Assembly: GCA_019925105.1 (NCBI GenBank)
Contig: JAHGAU010000026.1
Coordinates: forward strand, 248,001 to 312,000
Source: Niebla homalea
Lineage: Eukaryota > Ascomycota > Lecanoromycetes > Lecanorales > Ramalinaceae
Direction: 5' to 3'
DNA: 64,000 nt
The notes under the pieces were generated by a model. The model did no database searches, was not told the DNA's origin, and was given only the letters and a program-made list of their open reading frames with translations. Positions within the stretch are counted from its first letter, which is position 1, and every line of letters begins with the position of its first letter. Below, in pieces: positions 21,317-31,007 of this stretch. The translations under genes and the position numbers were made by a program.

Positions 21317-23360
21317 ATGAAAAATTACGTTGGTCAAAGGCTTTCCTTTAGCGGCGAACGCTGCACGGTTCAATACGTTGGTGGCATCGAGAATAAGCGT
21401 GGTGGCTGGGTGGGCGTGGAATGGGACGATCCTAGACAAGGCAAGCATGACGGAAGCCACGACGGTGTCAAGTATTTTTCATGTAGGTTATCTGTCTCTT
21501 GCATTTCAATTCACCGGCGAGGAAGAAGGACGGAAACGTGCTACTTTGATGTCCATCTCAGCGCGACAGTATGATATTGTGCCAATCTGAACCTGACTAG
21601 GTAGATCACCATCTAGCACTGCGGCATCATTTATTCGCCCAAATAGACCTTCAGACACTGCTCTGAGCTTCATTGAAGCCATAAAATCAAAGTATGCTAC
21701 CAAAGAAGACTCGGCCAATGATTCGATTAGCATTAGCGGCAAGACGGTCGAGGAAGTCGGGTTTGACAAAATACAGCGGCAGCTCGCTGCTTTGTCTGAG
21801 CTGAAAATCATCGTTCTCGATGGCCTTCCCATGAAAGGTCTCAGCAGCTGGCCAGCCCTAGATAACAGCATTCGGGATAAAGGCTTTGACCTAGACTCAA
21901 ATGCAGCGTATTGGCTTCAGCAACTGAAGGTAGAGGAGCTCGATATTAGTCGTACTTTGCTTGAGACATGGGGCGACGTGTTGGCGGTTGTCAGCTTGTT
22001 GCCTAGATTGAGAACGCTGAAACTCGCGTATGATCCAAATCTGATTGGCCACTTGATCTCGAGCTAATCCATGTCAGGGGTAACCGCTTTCGCTGTCTAT
22101 CCCATCCTTCTTCCTTTGGACCTAGGTACGAAAGCATCGCAAGACTTGAGGATCTTGCTTTGGACGACACACTTGTTGACGGCAGTAGGGTGAGTATGAT
22201 TTTAGGATTTCAGCTGGCTTGGGTGGATGCTCACCTTTAAGTAGATCACCTCTCTAGTCACTCCCTTCCCTGCCCTTTGTTCCCTCTCGGGCTCATACAA
22301 CAATATACAGTCTATCACATCCCCTCTGCCAACGCCACACCTGCAGCATCTGGACTTGTCTTTCAACAAGATCTCTTCACTGGGGGCTATCAAACCTATC
22401 TCGTCCCTCCATGATTTGAGAACTCTTTCTCTCCGCGGAAATCCTATTGCAGACCTCTCACATCCAAGCATGGTCTTCCCCTCGCTTGTAAATCTTGACG
22501 TTTCTTCAACTCTTCTCCCCCACCTATTGTCGCTCAACGGCATACCCAAAACATTCCCATCTCTCAACTCTCTGCTCACGAAAGACACGCCTCTAGCGAA
22601 ACAGCCGTCTGCGGCCTTACTCACAATAGCCCGTGTCCGCACCCTCAAGGAGCTGAACTATTCCCCCATCACCCCTGCTGAGCGCGCCAATGCAGAGCTC
22701 TACTACATCAGCACGATTGTCGCCAGCTTAGCTAACACCTCACCCTCCTCACCAGACGAACGAGATATCCTTGCTGCTCACCCTGGCTGGGAAGAGCTGT
22801 GTAGCATCCACGGTGTACCGGACATTCCCCGTAAACCAGCGGTGGTGCAAGACACGAAGGCCTACCCACCAGGAAGTCTTGGTAGTAGGGTTGTGAGATT
22901 CCACTTCATTTACATTCCAGCAACGCTGAAGGAGCACGGTGAAGGTAAGGATACTGCCATGCAGAAGCAGTCGAAACTCATACCCATATCAATATCAACT
23001 TACCGACTGCAAGCCATCGTGGCAAGGCTGTTCCAGCTGAAAGCGAGGGAGGTGAAGTTGGTGCTTGAGACCGATGACTTTGATCCGGTAGGCGAGACTG
23101 TAGTTGGCGATGGTTTCATCAGCGAGGAAATTGTTGCACATAGCGCTGACAAAAAGCGGGATGAGGTCGGCCCGCCTGATGATGCAGGGTTAGGCGACCC
23201 GCAGCTTCGCAAGGAGGGCCAGTGGACGCGTAGGGAGGAGGAGCTGGTGGGTAGCACACGACCCGTGAGTGACTGGCTACCGATGGATTTCGGTGGCAAG
23301 GGCGCGGAGGCCAGGGTGCGGGTCCTGCCACGCGTGACACCAAGTATTACCACTTCGTGA
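21317..23360 (+). CDS. PAC2: Tubulin-folding cofactor E (TBCE; Pac2/Alp21 type)
   Basis: Four exons: 21317-21482, 21601-22027, 22078-22189, 22311-23360, giving about 584 residues. Cofactor E binds alpha-tubulin and acts with cofactors C and D in forming the alpha/beta dimer. Residues 1-75 are a CAP-Gly domain: GERCTVQYVGGIENKRGGWV, then WDDPRQGKHDGSHDGVKYF and the continuation FSCRSPSSTAASFIRPN restored by splicing. Leucine-rich repeats follow (ISGKTVEEVGFDKI, LPRLRTLKLAGNRF, LEDLALDDTLVD, LDLSFNKISSLGAI). The C-terminus (SISTYRLQAIVARLFQLKAREVKL and following) is the ubiquitin-like domain. The phase of each intron agrees with the frame on both sides. It converges tail-to-tail with VPS26, 620 nt apart. 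Confidence 0.92.
21483..21600 (+). other. Intron 1 of TBCE gene
   Basis: 118 nt. Donor GTAGGT, branch CTGAC, acceptor TAG; it interrupts the Cys codon in the CAP-Gly motif. Confidence 0.8.
22028..22077 (+). other. Intron 2 of TBCE gene
   Basis: 50 nt. Donor GTATGA, branch GCTAATC, acceptor TCAG; it joins LRTLKLA to GNRFRC in a leucine-rich repeat. Confidence 0.8.
22190..22310 (+). other. Intron 3 of TBCE gene
   Basis: 121 nt. Donor GTGAGT, acceptor TACAG; phase 0. Confidence 0.8.
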
Positions 23361-23981
23361 TGGACGCTTAGCAGAATCAACAGTTCGACCGAGTACCACT
23401 TCGCCCACGACGTCCCCTACCATCTGTAGGTCAAGGGAGCAAGGATGTCAATCACCTTCAACGGGGCGTTGAGACGGTGGAACATACAAAGACAAGGACT
23501 CGACAACATCGACCCGTCGCCGCAAACGAGCTTGTGATGCAAGAACAATTCGGAGAATAGGACACTGGCTTGAAGAAACCGCACTACCCGCCGGACGGCT
23601 ATCGCAAGGAGGGAACTTCCGGAACAAGTGGTCTGTCAGTGTCTAGGCGCTAGCTTAGGGGGTTCTTGGTTTGATGGAGGTGGCGAGGGTGTATACATAC
23701 CACAGATCCTTCGTTGTGTTTTAACGATGATTCTTGTGATAAAAGCGTATGACGGAGGCACAATTTCTATGACAATTGGTGCAGCAAGGGCGATACATGT
23801 AACAAGATGAGATTCCGTGGTTGGACTGCCAAAATGCTATGGTAATGGACTGACGTGCCTCACGATCGTGCATTTTTGCCGTCCGACAGTGAAATTTTCT
23901 TTAGAACTTGATAGCATATGCATGACCTCCGAGCGCCCACGCTATGCTACGCCAAAACAAATCCTACAAATGAAGCGATAC
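23361..23981. other. Convergent 3' intergenic region
   Basis: Between the tails of the TBCE and VPS26 genes. No feature supported. Confidence 0.5.
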
Positions 23982-25222
23982 TCACGCAGCTCCAACAGCC
24001 ACCTCCTGACTTGCCTGAGGTGGCGGCTGTTGATGCGCGCCCGTAATCTTCGACTGCTGGGTCTTAGCCAGCTCAGCCTGCTCGGCCAAGATCTCCGGTG
24101 CTTCCCTGTAAAGGACGATTTCGCTCTGCTTGAAGTAGCGACGGGCATCTACGAGGAAGATGGGTCAGCGAGCCATCCCGTCGTAGATTCTTTGACTGTG
24201 AGAGGTGTACATGGGAGCATGAGGGATTACGCACCTTCATCGATCAACACCAGACTCAAATAGTATCTTGTCGAATACTTCTTATTGACCTCCCGAAACG
24301 TCGGCGTCAGGTCGAACCCGCCCAGGAACAAGCGGATCGGGATCGTCTCCCCGCGACTCGGACTCCCATCCATGATCTCGAACCGGACCAGGGTCTCACT
24401 CTCATTGTACTGATTCGGACTCACCCCCGTCGTCTCCCTCCGAATGATACTCAACTCCATGTGCTTGATCTTCAACCGGACCAGCAGGAAATAGATCCTC
24501 CCGACAATCACGTCCTTCAGGTGATACTTGCTCTTGCTGTACTCGAACTCGATGTGCAAGCAATCCTCGATGCCGACGTCCATCTTGATGCTGCTGTTCG
24601 TCTCCGGCGGGATCCGGTAGCTGTAGACCCAGATGTCCTTCTCGCGCACCACGTCGGCCATGCGGCGGGAGACGGTGCAGCGGATGAAGTAGCGCAGCTT
24701 GCAGTTGATCCCGTTGTAGGACTCGTACTGCTTCTCCACGTTCTTGAAGTTGAAGGCGTAGGTCTGCGGGTGCTGCAGGTCGCCCGGGGCGGCGAGCTCG
24801 GCGTTGAGGGTGAGGAATTCGTGGTGGGTGCCGCGGTCGAAGAACATTTCTGGAGATGGACAGCGGGCGAGTCAGTGAGGAGGGTCTTTGTGCGCTCATT
24901 TGAACTTGTGAGGTAGTGAGGGTTCGAGGAGTAAGGGGGGGGCTTGTAGGTGGGAGATGTTGACGGCATGGGCGCAAAACACGGAGAGGACAGGACGGCT
25001 CCCACCTATGGTGCCAATGAATTGCACTTTGATCCCCGTATGCTCTAACCTCTTCCCATCTTTCGGTCGTATCGTCACGCCCCCCTTCACAGACTCTCCG
25101 TCCAAGTATAGTGGTGCCTTCTCCCGTCTGTTCTTTTCCAACTTCAAATCTATCATTTGCCGGTCGTCGGTATCATCGAGAACGATGTCTATATCCAGCG
25201 GGGTTGAGAAGAAGTACGACAT
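23982..25222 (-). CDS. VPS26: Retromer subunit VPS26 (PEP8)
   Basis: Three exons, 25222-25006, 24849-24235 and 24148-23982, about 332 residues. VPS26 is the arrestin-fold subunit of the retromer core with VPS35 and VPS29, which returns receptors from endosomes to the Golgi. The N-terminus MSYFFSTPLDIDIVLDD is typical. Splicing of the first intron (156 nt) gives IGTIEMFFDRGTHHEF. The second exon carries the highly conserved blocks FNFKNVEKQYESYNG, IWVYSYRIPPE, IEFEYSKSKYHLKDVI and NQYNESETLVRFEIMDG. The second intron (86 nt) restores LIDEDARRYFKQSEIVLYR. The Gln/Pro-rich C-terminus is short. The stop codon lies inside a perfect donor-like GTGAGT, so a further C-terminal exon cannot be fully excluded. 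Confidence 0.94.
24149..24234 (-). other. Intron 2 of VPS26
   Basis: 86 nt, donor GTGCGT, acceptor CGTAG; it joins LIDE to DARRYF. Confidence 0.8.
24850..25005 (-). other. Intron 1 of VPS26
   Basis: 156 nt, donor GTGGGA, acceptor TCCAG. Confidence 0.8.
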
Positions 25223-26464
25223 GGTCGGAATGCTGTGGGAGAAGCGAGGCGGGGACGCCGAAAGGTTGCAGCACAATTGAGCTTCGTGGGAGGGATTGCC
25301 TCAGGCCCTCAGAGCGTGCGAGACGGCTAAGCCCCTCGGGGTTAGCCTGCCGCGGCCGCTAACCCTTTTCCGCTAAAGCCGGGGTTATCGCGGCCGCGGT
25401 GCCCACTAGTTGCAGGCTTCTGATTCCAATTGAGCATTGCTTCAGAGAACGGTTTACGAGTTCACAACCGAATTCGAAACCGGCGACCCTTGCTCTGTCT
25501 CTCTTTTCCGTGTCGTCAGTTTCAGGTATGAGAGATTTATGCCGGGCCAATTTTTCTGTTCTACCCGTCCCTTGTCCAACGCACCCACTGTCCCATGTCA
25601 TCATGTGTACTTACTCTCATCTATGCCTTATTAAGCCTACGGTCGTCTTTCTCTACTTCACGTCAACCTGTGTTATAACATACGATCAGTCCGTTGATAT
25701 ATCCGCGGATGGTAACCTTGTTTCTGGGCCATGGTGCCCGGATCAATAGTCGCAATGACCAATGAAGAGCTCCGCTTATGGAGGCTGCGCTTTGGGGCAG
25801 AGCAGGGAACGTTATGATTCTCCGAGCGAGAGGCGCAGACCAGGAGACGAAAGATCGAAAAGGCTGCAAGGCCATCGACTTTACCACCCGGAGTGAAGAG
25901 AACACGGAGGAATGACATAGTCGCGCTGGTGGGGTCTAAATAGAGGACACATTTGATGCGGACAAGCAGCGAAAAGCTATCCGGAGAATGCTCGACAGCC
26001 AAAACCTGACGTCGACTGCACCGTTTGATTTGTCAAAACCAAGGACCCCGAGCTACGACTATCATTCTTTCCACCGATCAAGCATAATATCGGAAGTCGT
26101 TCTATCGGCGCCCGTCGCCAGGATTTCCTGTCCCTCGTCTAACAAAAACGATCGCACGGCTTGAGCGTGGGAGACCTTCTCCCTCTGTGTAACTGACTGC
26201 ATTGCTCTTCTACCTACAGCGGAAATGAGTGTGAATAACGGCGATTGAGTGTGGATAATGAGTGTGGTTTATATAACACCGTGCATCTGCTCCTGATTTC
26301 AAATCTGCATCACTAAACCACTGCCACATCTTCTTTGTCACCTTCTCTTGACCTCTGGACTTGGCTTTGCCACTTTTCACCGGTAGCCATCATGTCACTA
26401 TAAAGAATTAGCGTTGTGGTACTCAATCAACTCGGATCCAATTGAGAAACTCATACTGCGATTT
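25223..26464. other. Intergenic: VPS26 promoter side and an orphan plus-strand promoter-like stretch
   Basis: Near 25340-25400 there are GC-rich inverted repeats upstream of VPS26. Two overlapping minus-strand frames at 25663-26002 have no recognisable features. A promoter-like stretch at 26218-26395 reads toward the cysteine-rich gene. Confidence 0.4.
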
Positions 26465-26653
26465 TCAAGCAGCGCACACACACGTCTTCGCGCATGTAGT
26501 TCCTTTTTGGCAGGTAAGAACCTTTCCGTTACAGTGGCAGTACTTCTTCTCGCAAATGTTGGTGTCGGACAGGCCAGCTTTGCAAGACACATGGGTGGCG
26601 TTCGTCATCGTCAAGGCTGAAAGGACAGCGGCAATCGCGAAAATGAAACGCAT
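26465..26653 (-). CDS. Small secreted cysteine-rich protein, 62 residues
   Basis: Signal peptide at residues 1 to about 19 (MRFIFAIAAVLSALTMTNA), then a mature part of roughly 43 residues containing eight cysteines. They lie at about 24, 34, 39, 41, 48, 54, 58 and 60, in the order C-x9-C-x4-C-x-C-x6-C-x5-C-x3-C-x-C, with a final CVCAA. Eight cysteines suggest four disulfides and a compact knot-like fold, as in many fungal effector candidates and antimicrobial mini-proteins; I do not recognise a named family. Upstream on the minus strand lie a 13-bp minisatellite directly before the ATG and a TATAAATA box, so it has its own promoter. No intron is required. It is the first gene after the conserved core block ends. 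Confidence 0.65.
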   Translation of the reverse strand: MRFIFAIAAVLSALTMTNATHVSCKAGLSDTNICEKKYCHCNGKVLTCQKGTTCAKTCVCAA

Positions 26654-26660
26654 TTTGTTG

Positions 26661-26786
26661 GTCGAGAAGGTTGGTCGAGAAGGTGGGTCAAGAAGGTGGG
26701 TCGAGAAGGTGGGTCGAGAAGGTTGGTCGAGAAGGTGGGTCGAGAAGGTGGGTCGAGAAGGCTGGTCGAAAAGGTTGGTCGAGTAG
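26661..26786. repeat. 13-bp minisatellite, nine and a half units
   Basis: Unit GTCGAGAAGGTGG with T/G/C variants at two positions. It starts seven bases from the ATG of the cysteine-rich gene and would form most of its 5' leader. Confidence 0.95.
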
Positions 26787-26818
26787 AATAAAACATTTCG
26801 GGGACTTCTTCTCGACGA

Positions 26819-26826
26819 TATTTATA
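26819..26826 (-). promoter_or_regulatory. TATA box of the cysteine-rich gene
   Basis: TATAAATA on the minus strand, 166 nt before the start codon and just upstream of the minisatellite. Confidence 0.55.
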
Positions 26827-27410
26827 CATCGAACTCTTCGAAGGATTCATGCCTCTTGCATTGGCATCATGATCCTCACAGCAATGCTCCAACGTTGATC
26901 ATCCCTCGACACGATTTGGCCAATGAAAAAAAGGCCTCAGACACCGTCGGCCGCCACTATGCCGCTGCATTGCATGTCGGGGGAAGGACCTCGTTAGGCT
27001 CGTAATCAAGCCGATCAATGACGAGAAGGATCGATTTCTGCTATTTCATATCCGACGAGAGCGGTACGCCAATCGGCCCTTGTGACTACTGAGACTGCTG
27101 TGCAGGTTGCACCGGCTACGGCAAAGGCGCGGTCATCTCGGAATATGGCAGGCCACCTGTGAGGATTTGCCCCGAAAGGCCTCCCGTTTGAAAATGTATT
27201 GGCGTATCTCTTCAACCTCTCCCGCTGTATTCTACAGCGACTGACGGCGATTAAACCCTTAAAAGAGAGGCGATTAACGAAAAGTTGCAATATACACTGC
27301 AGAAGATTTCCAGACCCACCAGGTTCGCCACCGTAGTTAGAATTTGAACCTGAAGTAGGTCGAAGGATTTGTCAAACCTGACGCACATCGACTGCTGTTG
27401 AGTGGCACAG

Positions 27411-27693
27411 CTCGCAAGGAGCTGGCAAGAAGCTCGGAAGAAGCTCGCAAGAAGCTCGCAAGAAGCTTCTAAAAAGCTTGCAAGAAACTCGCAAGAAGCT
27501 TCTAAAAAGCTTGCAAGAAACTCGCAAGAAGCTCGCAAGAAGCTTATAAAAAGCTTATAAGAAGCTCGCAAGAAGCTTGTAAAAAGCTTATAAGAAACTC
27601 GCAAGAAGCTTATAAAAAGCTTATAAGAAACTCGCAAGAAGCTCGCAAGAAACTCGTAAGAAGCTCGCAAAAAGCTCGCAAGAAGCTTATAAG
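27411..27693. repeat. 12-bp minisatellite, about 23 units
   Basis: Consensus AGCTCGCAAGAA, with variants AGCTTATAAAAA and AGCTTCTAAAAA that create many AAGCTT palindromes. Because the unit is a multiple of three, the minus strand stays open across the array and would encode a repetitive FLRASYKLF-like peptide. I treat this as a by-product. Confidence 0.92.
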
Positions 27694-28044
27694 ACAAAGG
27701 GCCAGTGCCGAATCACCTATTCGTATTCAGACTTAGGCTATACCTTCACGAATCTATGTTACGGTAGGGAGACCGGCTACGAGTTTATTGAAGCACAAGT
27801 TAAGGTGAGGTGTTTATACAGGATTTGAAGGATTCCCTCAGAAGGACGCGTTGCAATAAAAACAGCGCACGTCAGTTCGTCTCTATAAGATTACTAAATG
27901 CTATCTATCGTGATACCAGTCGGAAGTATTTATGACGTGTTTTGTAACGGAGTCCTAGTTGGGGTTGACAATAATGTGGTAGTGACATGATGGCTACCGA
28001 AACCACTACCGTCCAGGAACAGATTCTGCAATGATTAAAACAGC

Positions 28045-28597
28045 ATGTTGTATGCACATAACACCTACAATCCATTCGCTGTCAGAGCTATACACAGATG
28101 GACACATGTAGAAGCGCTCGAGTGTCAATTTCCCAGCACTGTACCAGCGCTAACCGAAGCAATCGTCCTCTTCACTACTCGAATTTTAAGGTCAGTCAAT
28201 AGGTCACAACGTGTGCAAATGTCTTTGTCATACTGAAGCCCTCAATAGCATTGCTGGTATCAATCTCGCGCGAATTATCAGGGTCCTGGACTGTGACATC
28301 AGGGATTACACATATTGCACTCTAGTCAGTGCTACTTTGACGGTAGCGGGGATGGCAACCGGAATTTCAGTCGCTTGTATCCCCACGATGCGGCCCGTCC
28401 TACTCCCACTTCGCGGTCGGTCTAAATTTGAGGCGCCCCTAACAAGCTCATATCCGACGCAGGTGGACGATGGAGGTTACACCCGCTTAGGAAGTCATAC
28501 CAGTGATTCATTCGGCTCTGGATCGCAAGCTTTCGAGATGGAGTTGGAACATGGTCTGGAAAAGGCCAAAGTGAACCTGTGGACTAGGGTCATGTAG
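28045..28597 (+). pseudogene. PTH11-like rhodopsin-domain receptor, C-terminal remnant
   Basis: Two blocks joined by a 58-nt intron-like gap (28191-28248, GTCAGT...ATAG) with agreeing phase give RILRSIAGINLARII. The part after it, YTYCTLVSATLTVAG then GISVACIPTMRPVLLPL, matches the last two membrane helices and the CxPTxRP-type end of fungal rhodopsin-domain (PTH11-like) integral membrane proteins. A typical tail with DDGGYTRLG follows. Members of this family have seven helices and about 350-450 residues; here only the end is present, and I find no upstream helices in frame. I infer a 5'-truncated or decayed copy. The first block (28045-28190) is less certain. Confidence 0.45.
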
Positions 28598-31007
28598 ACA
28601 GAAGTGGGATGAACTCATTTCTCGTAGACAACAACGGCATCAGACTCCAAAAGGACACGTAAGTAAGGAATCAATGTTAAAATCAGGAGCAGGAAGGGCT
28701 TGGATTATTCCCCAGGGAGGGTCTGAAGCTCTTTGAACAATTTTGACGAGATTGCAGGCAGTGCTGCCAACAGTTTCAATAGTTACGTAATTCGATCAAA
28801 CCAATTATGTAAGGGTCATATTGACAATTTAAGTTTACAAGGGTATCAACAAAGACTGCAAAGAATGATGCATAGTGATTGTACTCCAATGATCAGCATA
28901 TGTTGAGATGCCTTGCGTCGCCATTGGGAATCGATGGCGACCCCCATCATGCAGATGCACAACTGTGACGGAGGTGCCAGATAAAAACCCAGATGTCCGT
29001 CCAATTACTTTCCGCACTACATGCATGGAGGAAGCTAGTAATTGCGGCATGTGCTATGCGAGGATGTGGCGTTTTGCAATATACGAAATCCAGTAAGGCT
29101 GAAAATTGTTGCAAAAATGGGGTAAGATAATATCGTTACATACCATGAACGACGATGGGTGATCGTCGAATACGTGTCAGCGTATTCCTAATCTCTACAC
29201 AAGAGCAATGCTATTTGCCGATCTCTCCTCAACCAGACACTAAATACGAGCATCCATCATATGTATCCTTCAACATGAGTCGAACCGTGATCCCCATGCA
29301 GAAGCCGCTCAGTAACGTGCGATACAACTGTACGGTCTGGCTATTCTCGTACAGCGACATTTAAACCAATGATCTTCCCAAGTTTTGCATATGCACTGGT
29401 AAACGGCTTTGTTTTCTATGTTCCCAGACAAGACTTGAGCAAGAGAGCGACACTAGCGTCGATATTCAAGGATGTATCAGCCATGACCTGGACATTCGTG
29501 AATACTTTGGCTGTCAATTACGTTAATCAAAGATAACTTGTTGTCATCGAGGAAGATCGCCTGAATAGGCCTCGGCGCCCCGTGCCTGTCACGAGGCTGA
29601 TAAGGACATAAGTGAAGCGTCATCTCGAGACGCTTTACCCTATCGCATTGGTCATCAGTATTCTCTGCAAAGTGGGCCTGGCGCCAAGGTTTCTTTTGAT
29701 AGTTTTCGGCTTTTGCTACGACGATCAAAAAGCCTCCAGATGACAAGATAATGGTGTGATTGTTCATGGTCGGGGTGGTGGTCTGCAGGCTCAGGACATT
29801 TACGATCAAAGCCGAGACGCTGCAGCAGGCCGCAAGCCTTTGCTGCTCGTCATTGGGAATGTTGTGGAGCACGATGGAGTATTGCACTTTTGGTTTTGGA
29901 TATTCCCCGAGCAGCCAAGCACAGGTCCAGCATTAAATCACTCATTGTCTGGAGAATCAATACGTAGCATCAATAATCAAAAGCGCAAATGAGAGCTTTC
30001 TTTCTGTACATTTTAAAAGCAATGACAAATCAAGCAGGCGCCACTCCTGTCTGAATACGAGTACCTGCATATCACAGCTTATGACTTCGCAAAACCGCAT
30101 ACCGCGTTCTCGGATCAGCGGACGGCTGGTAGACTGCATGTTCCGACCAAAATTTTCCGGTGGTCGCGCACAGCGTCATCGCGCAGCAGGTCGAAGCGCC
30201 TCTACAGCAAAACGCAGCCCCACCTGGCTTCTTGATTGATCATTATAGAATTGCTGTCTGGCACTGTGGTAGTACTCTGTTAGGGGATGGCGCTACGAAC
30301 CGACAAGAGGGATATTGCACCGAGCAGCATGGCCAGCATCACCAGCATCACCAGCATCACAACGACGTTAGCGCAGAGGCCTCAGGGGTTGGGCCGGTAA
30401 CTGTTATTCCCGAGGAGGCTCAGCGAATCGTAGCCCTCCAGCAAACACCGCCGGAGCACATACGGCTGTGTACTCCACATTCATATGTATCTCGGGATAT
30501 TATCCGTAGCATGCTCGGCGCACGACTGCACCTCAGGACTGCACGACTTCGCATTGCCCTGAATTGAATTGAAGGGTCGATCGATGATGCACATTAGATC
30601 CTTACTGCTTTTGAAGGATGCTGCACCAGCTTTGGCTTTCCTAATGTTTGTACGCTGCCATTGCTGTGAGAATGTGGCAAGGCTGCTGCATCACTTAGAA
30701 GCATCCTGCACAGACCAGTCTGGTCTTTTCTCAACCGCATTGAGGAAAAACTGGGCGAAACCACTCTCATGCAGGGACAATTGACGTCTCCGCTCGACTC
30801 ACCATGTCCGAGCCAATGTCTCCCCATGAACCCCCAGATGAGAGAAATTTCTCTTCCACAACCTCTACATACTTTCGCAGATGTTAATATCACCGCAACG
30901 AACGTCACCAAAACATCTCGATCTGAACAGACGAGTCTTGTGATCATCAAAGAAGAACTTGGCGGTGGACGATTTCTGGATAAACAGCTGGCTATTCTTG
31001 TCTAGCC
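28598..31007. other. Gene-poor stretch with short frames
   Basis: Frames of 136 codons (29477-29887, minus) and 135 codons (30160-30567, plus; contains an HQHHQHH-like run from CAGCATCAC repeats at 30334-30360) have no recognisable family features. I see no supported gene. Confidence 0.4.

Larger units (their letters stand above)
26654..28044. other. Gene-free stretch dominated by minisatellites
   Basis: Apart from the two listed minisatellites and the TATA box I see no gene here. Confidence 0.5.

Noticed and set aside
24402..25005. Alternative frames in the VPS26 exon on both strands
   Set aside because: Arg- or Ser-rich shadows of a highly conserved coding exon.
26661..27693. CRISPR-like arrays
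   Set aside because: Repeats are directly abutting minisatellite units without unique spacers, and the DNA is eukaryotic.
27251..27697. 148-codon frame through the 12-bp array
   Set aside because: Open only because the repeat unit is a multiple of three; no promoter or domain supports it.
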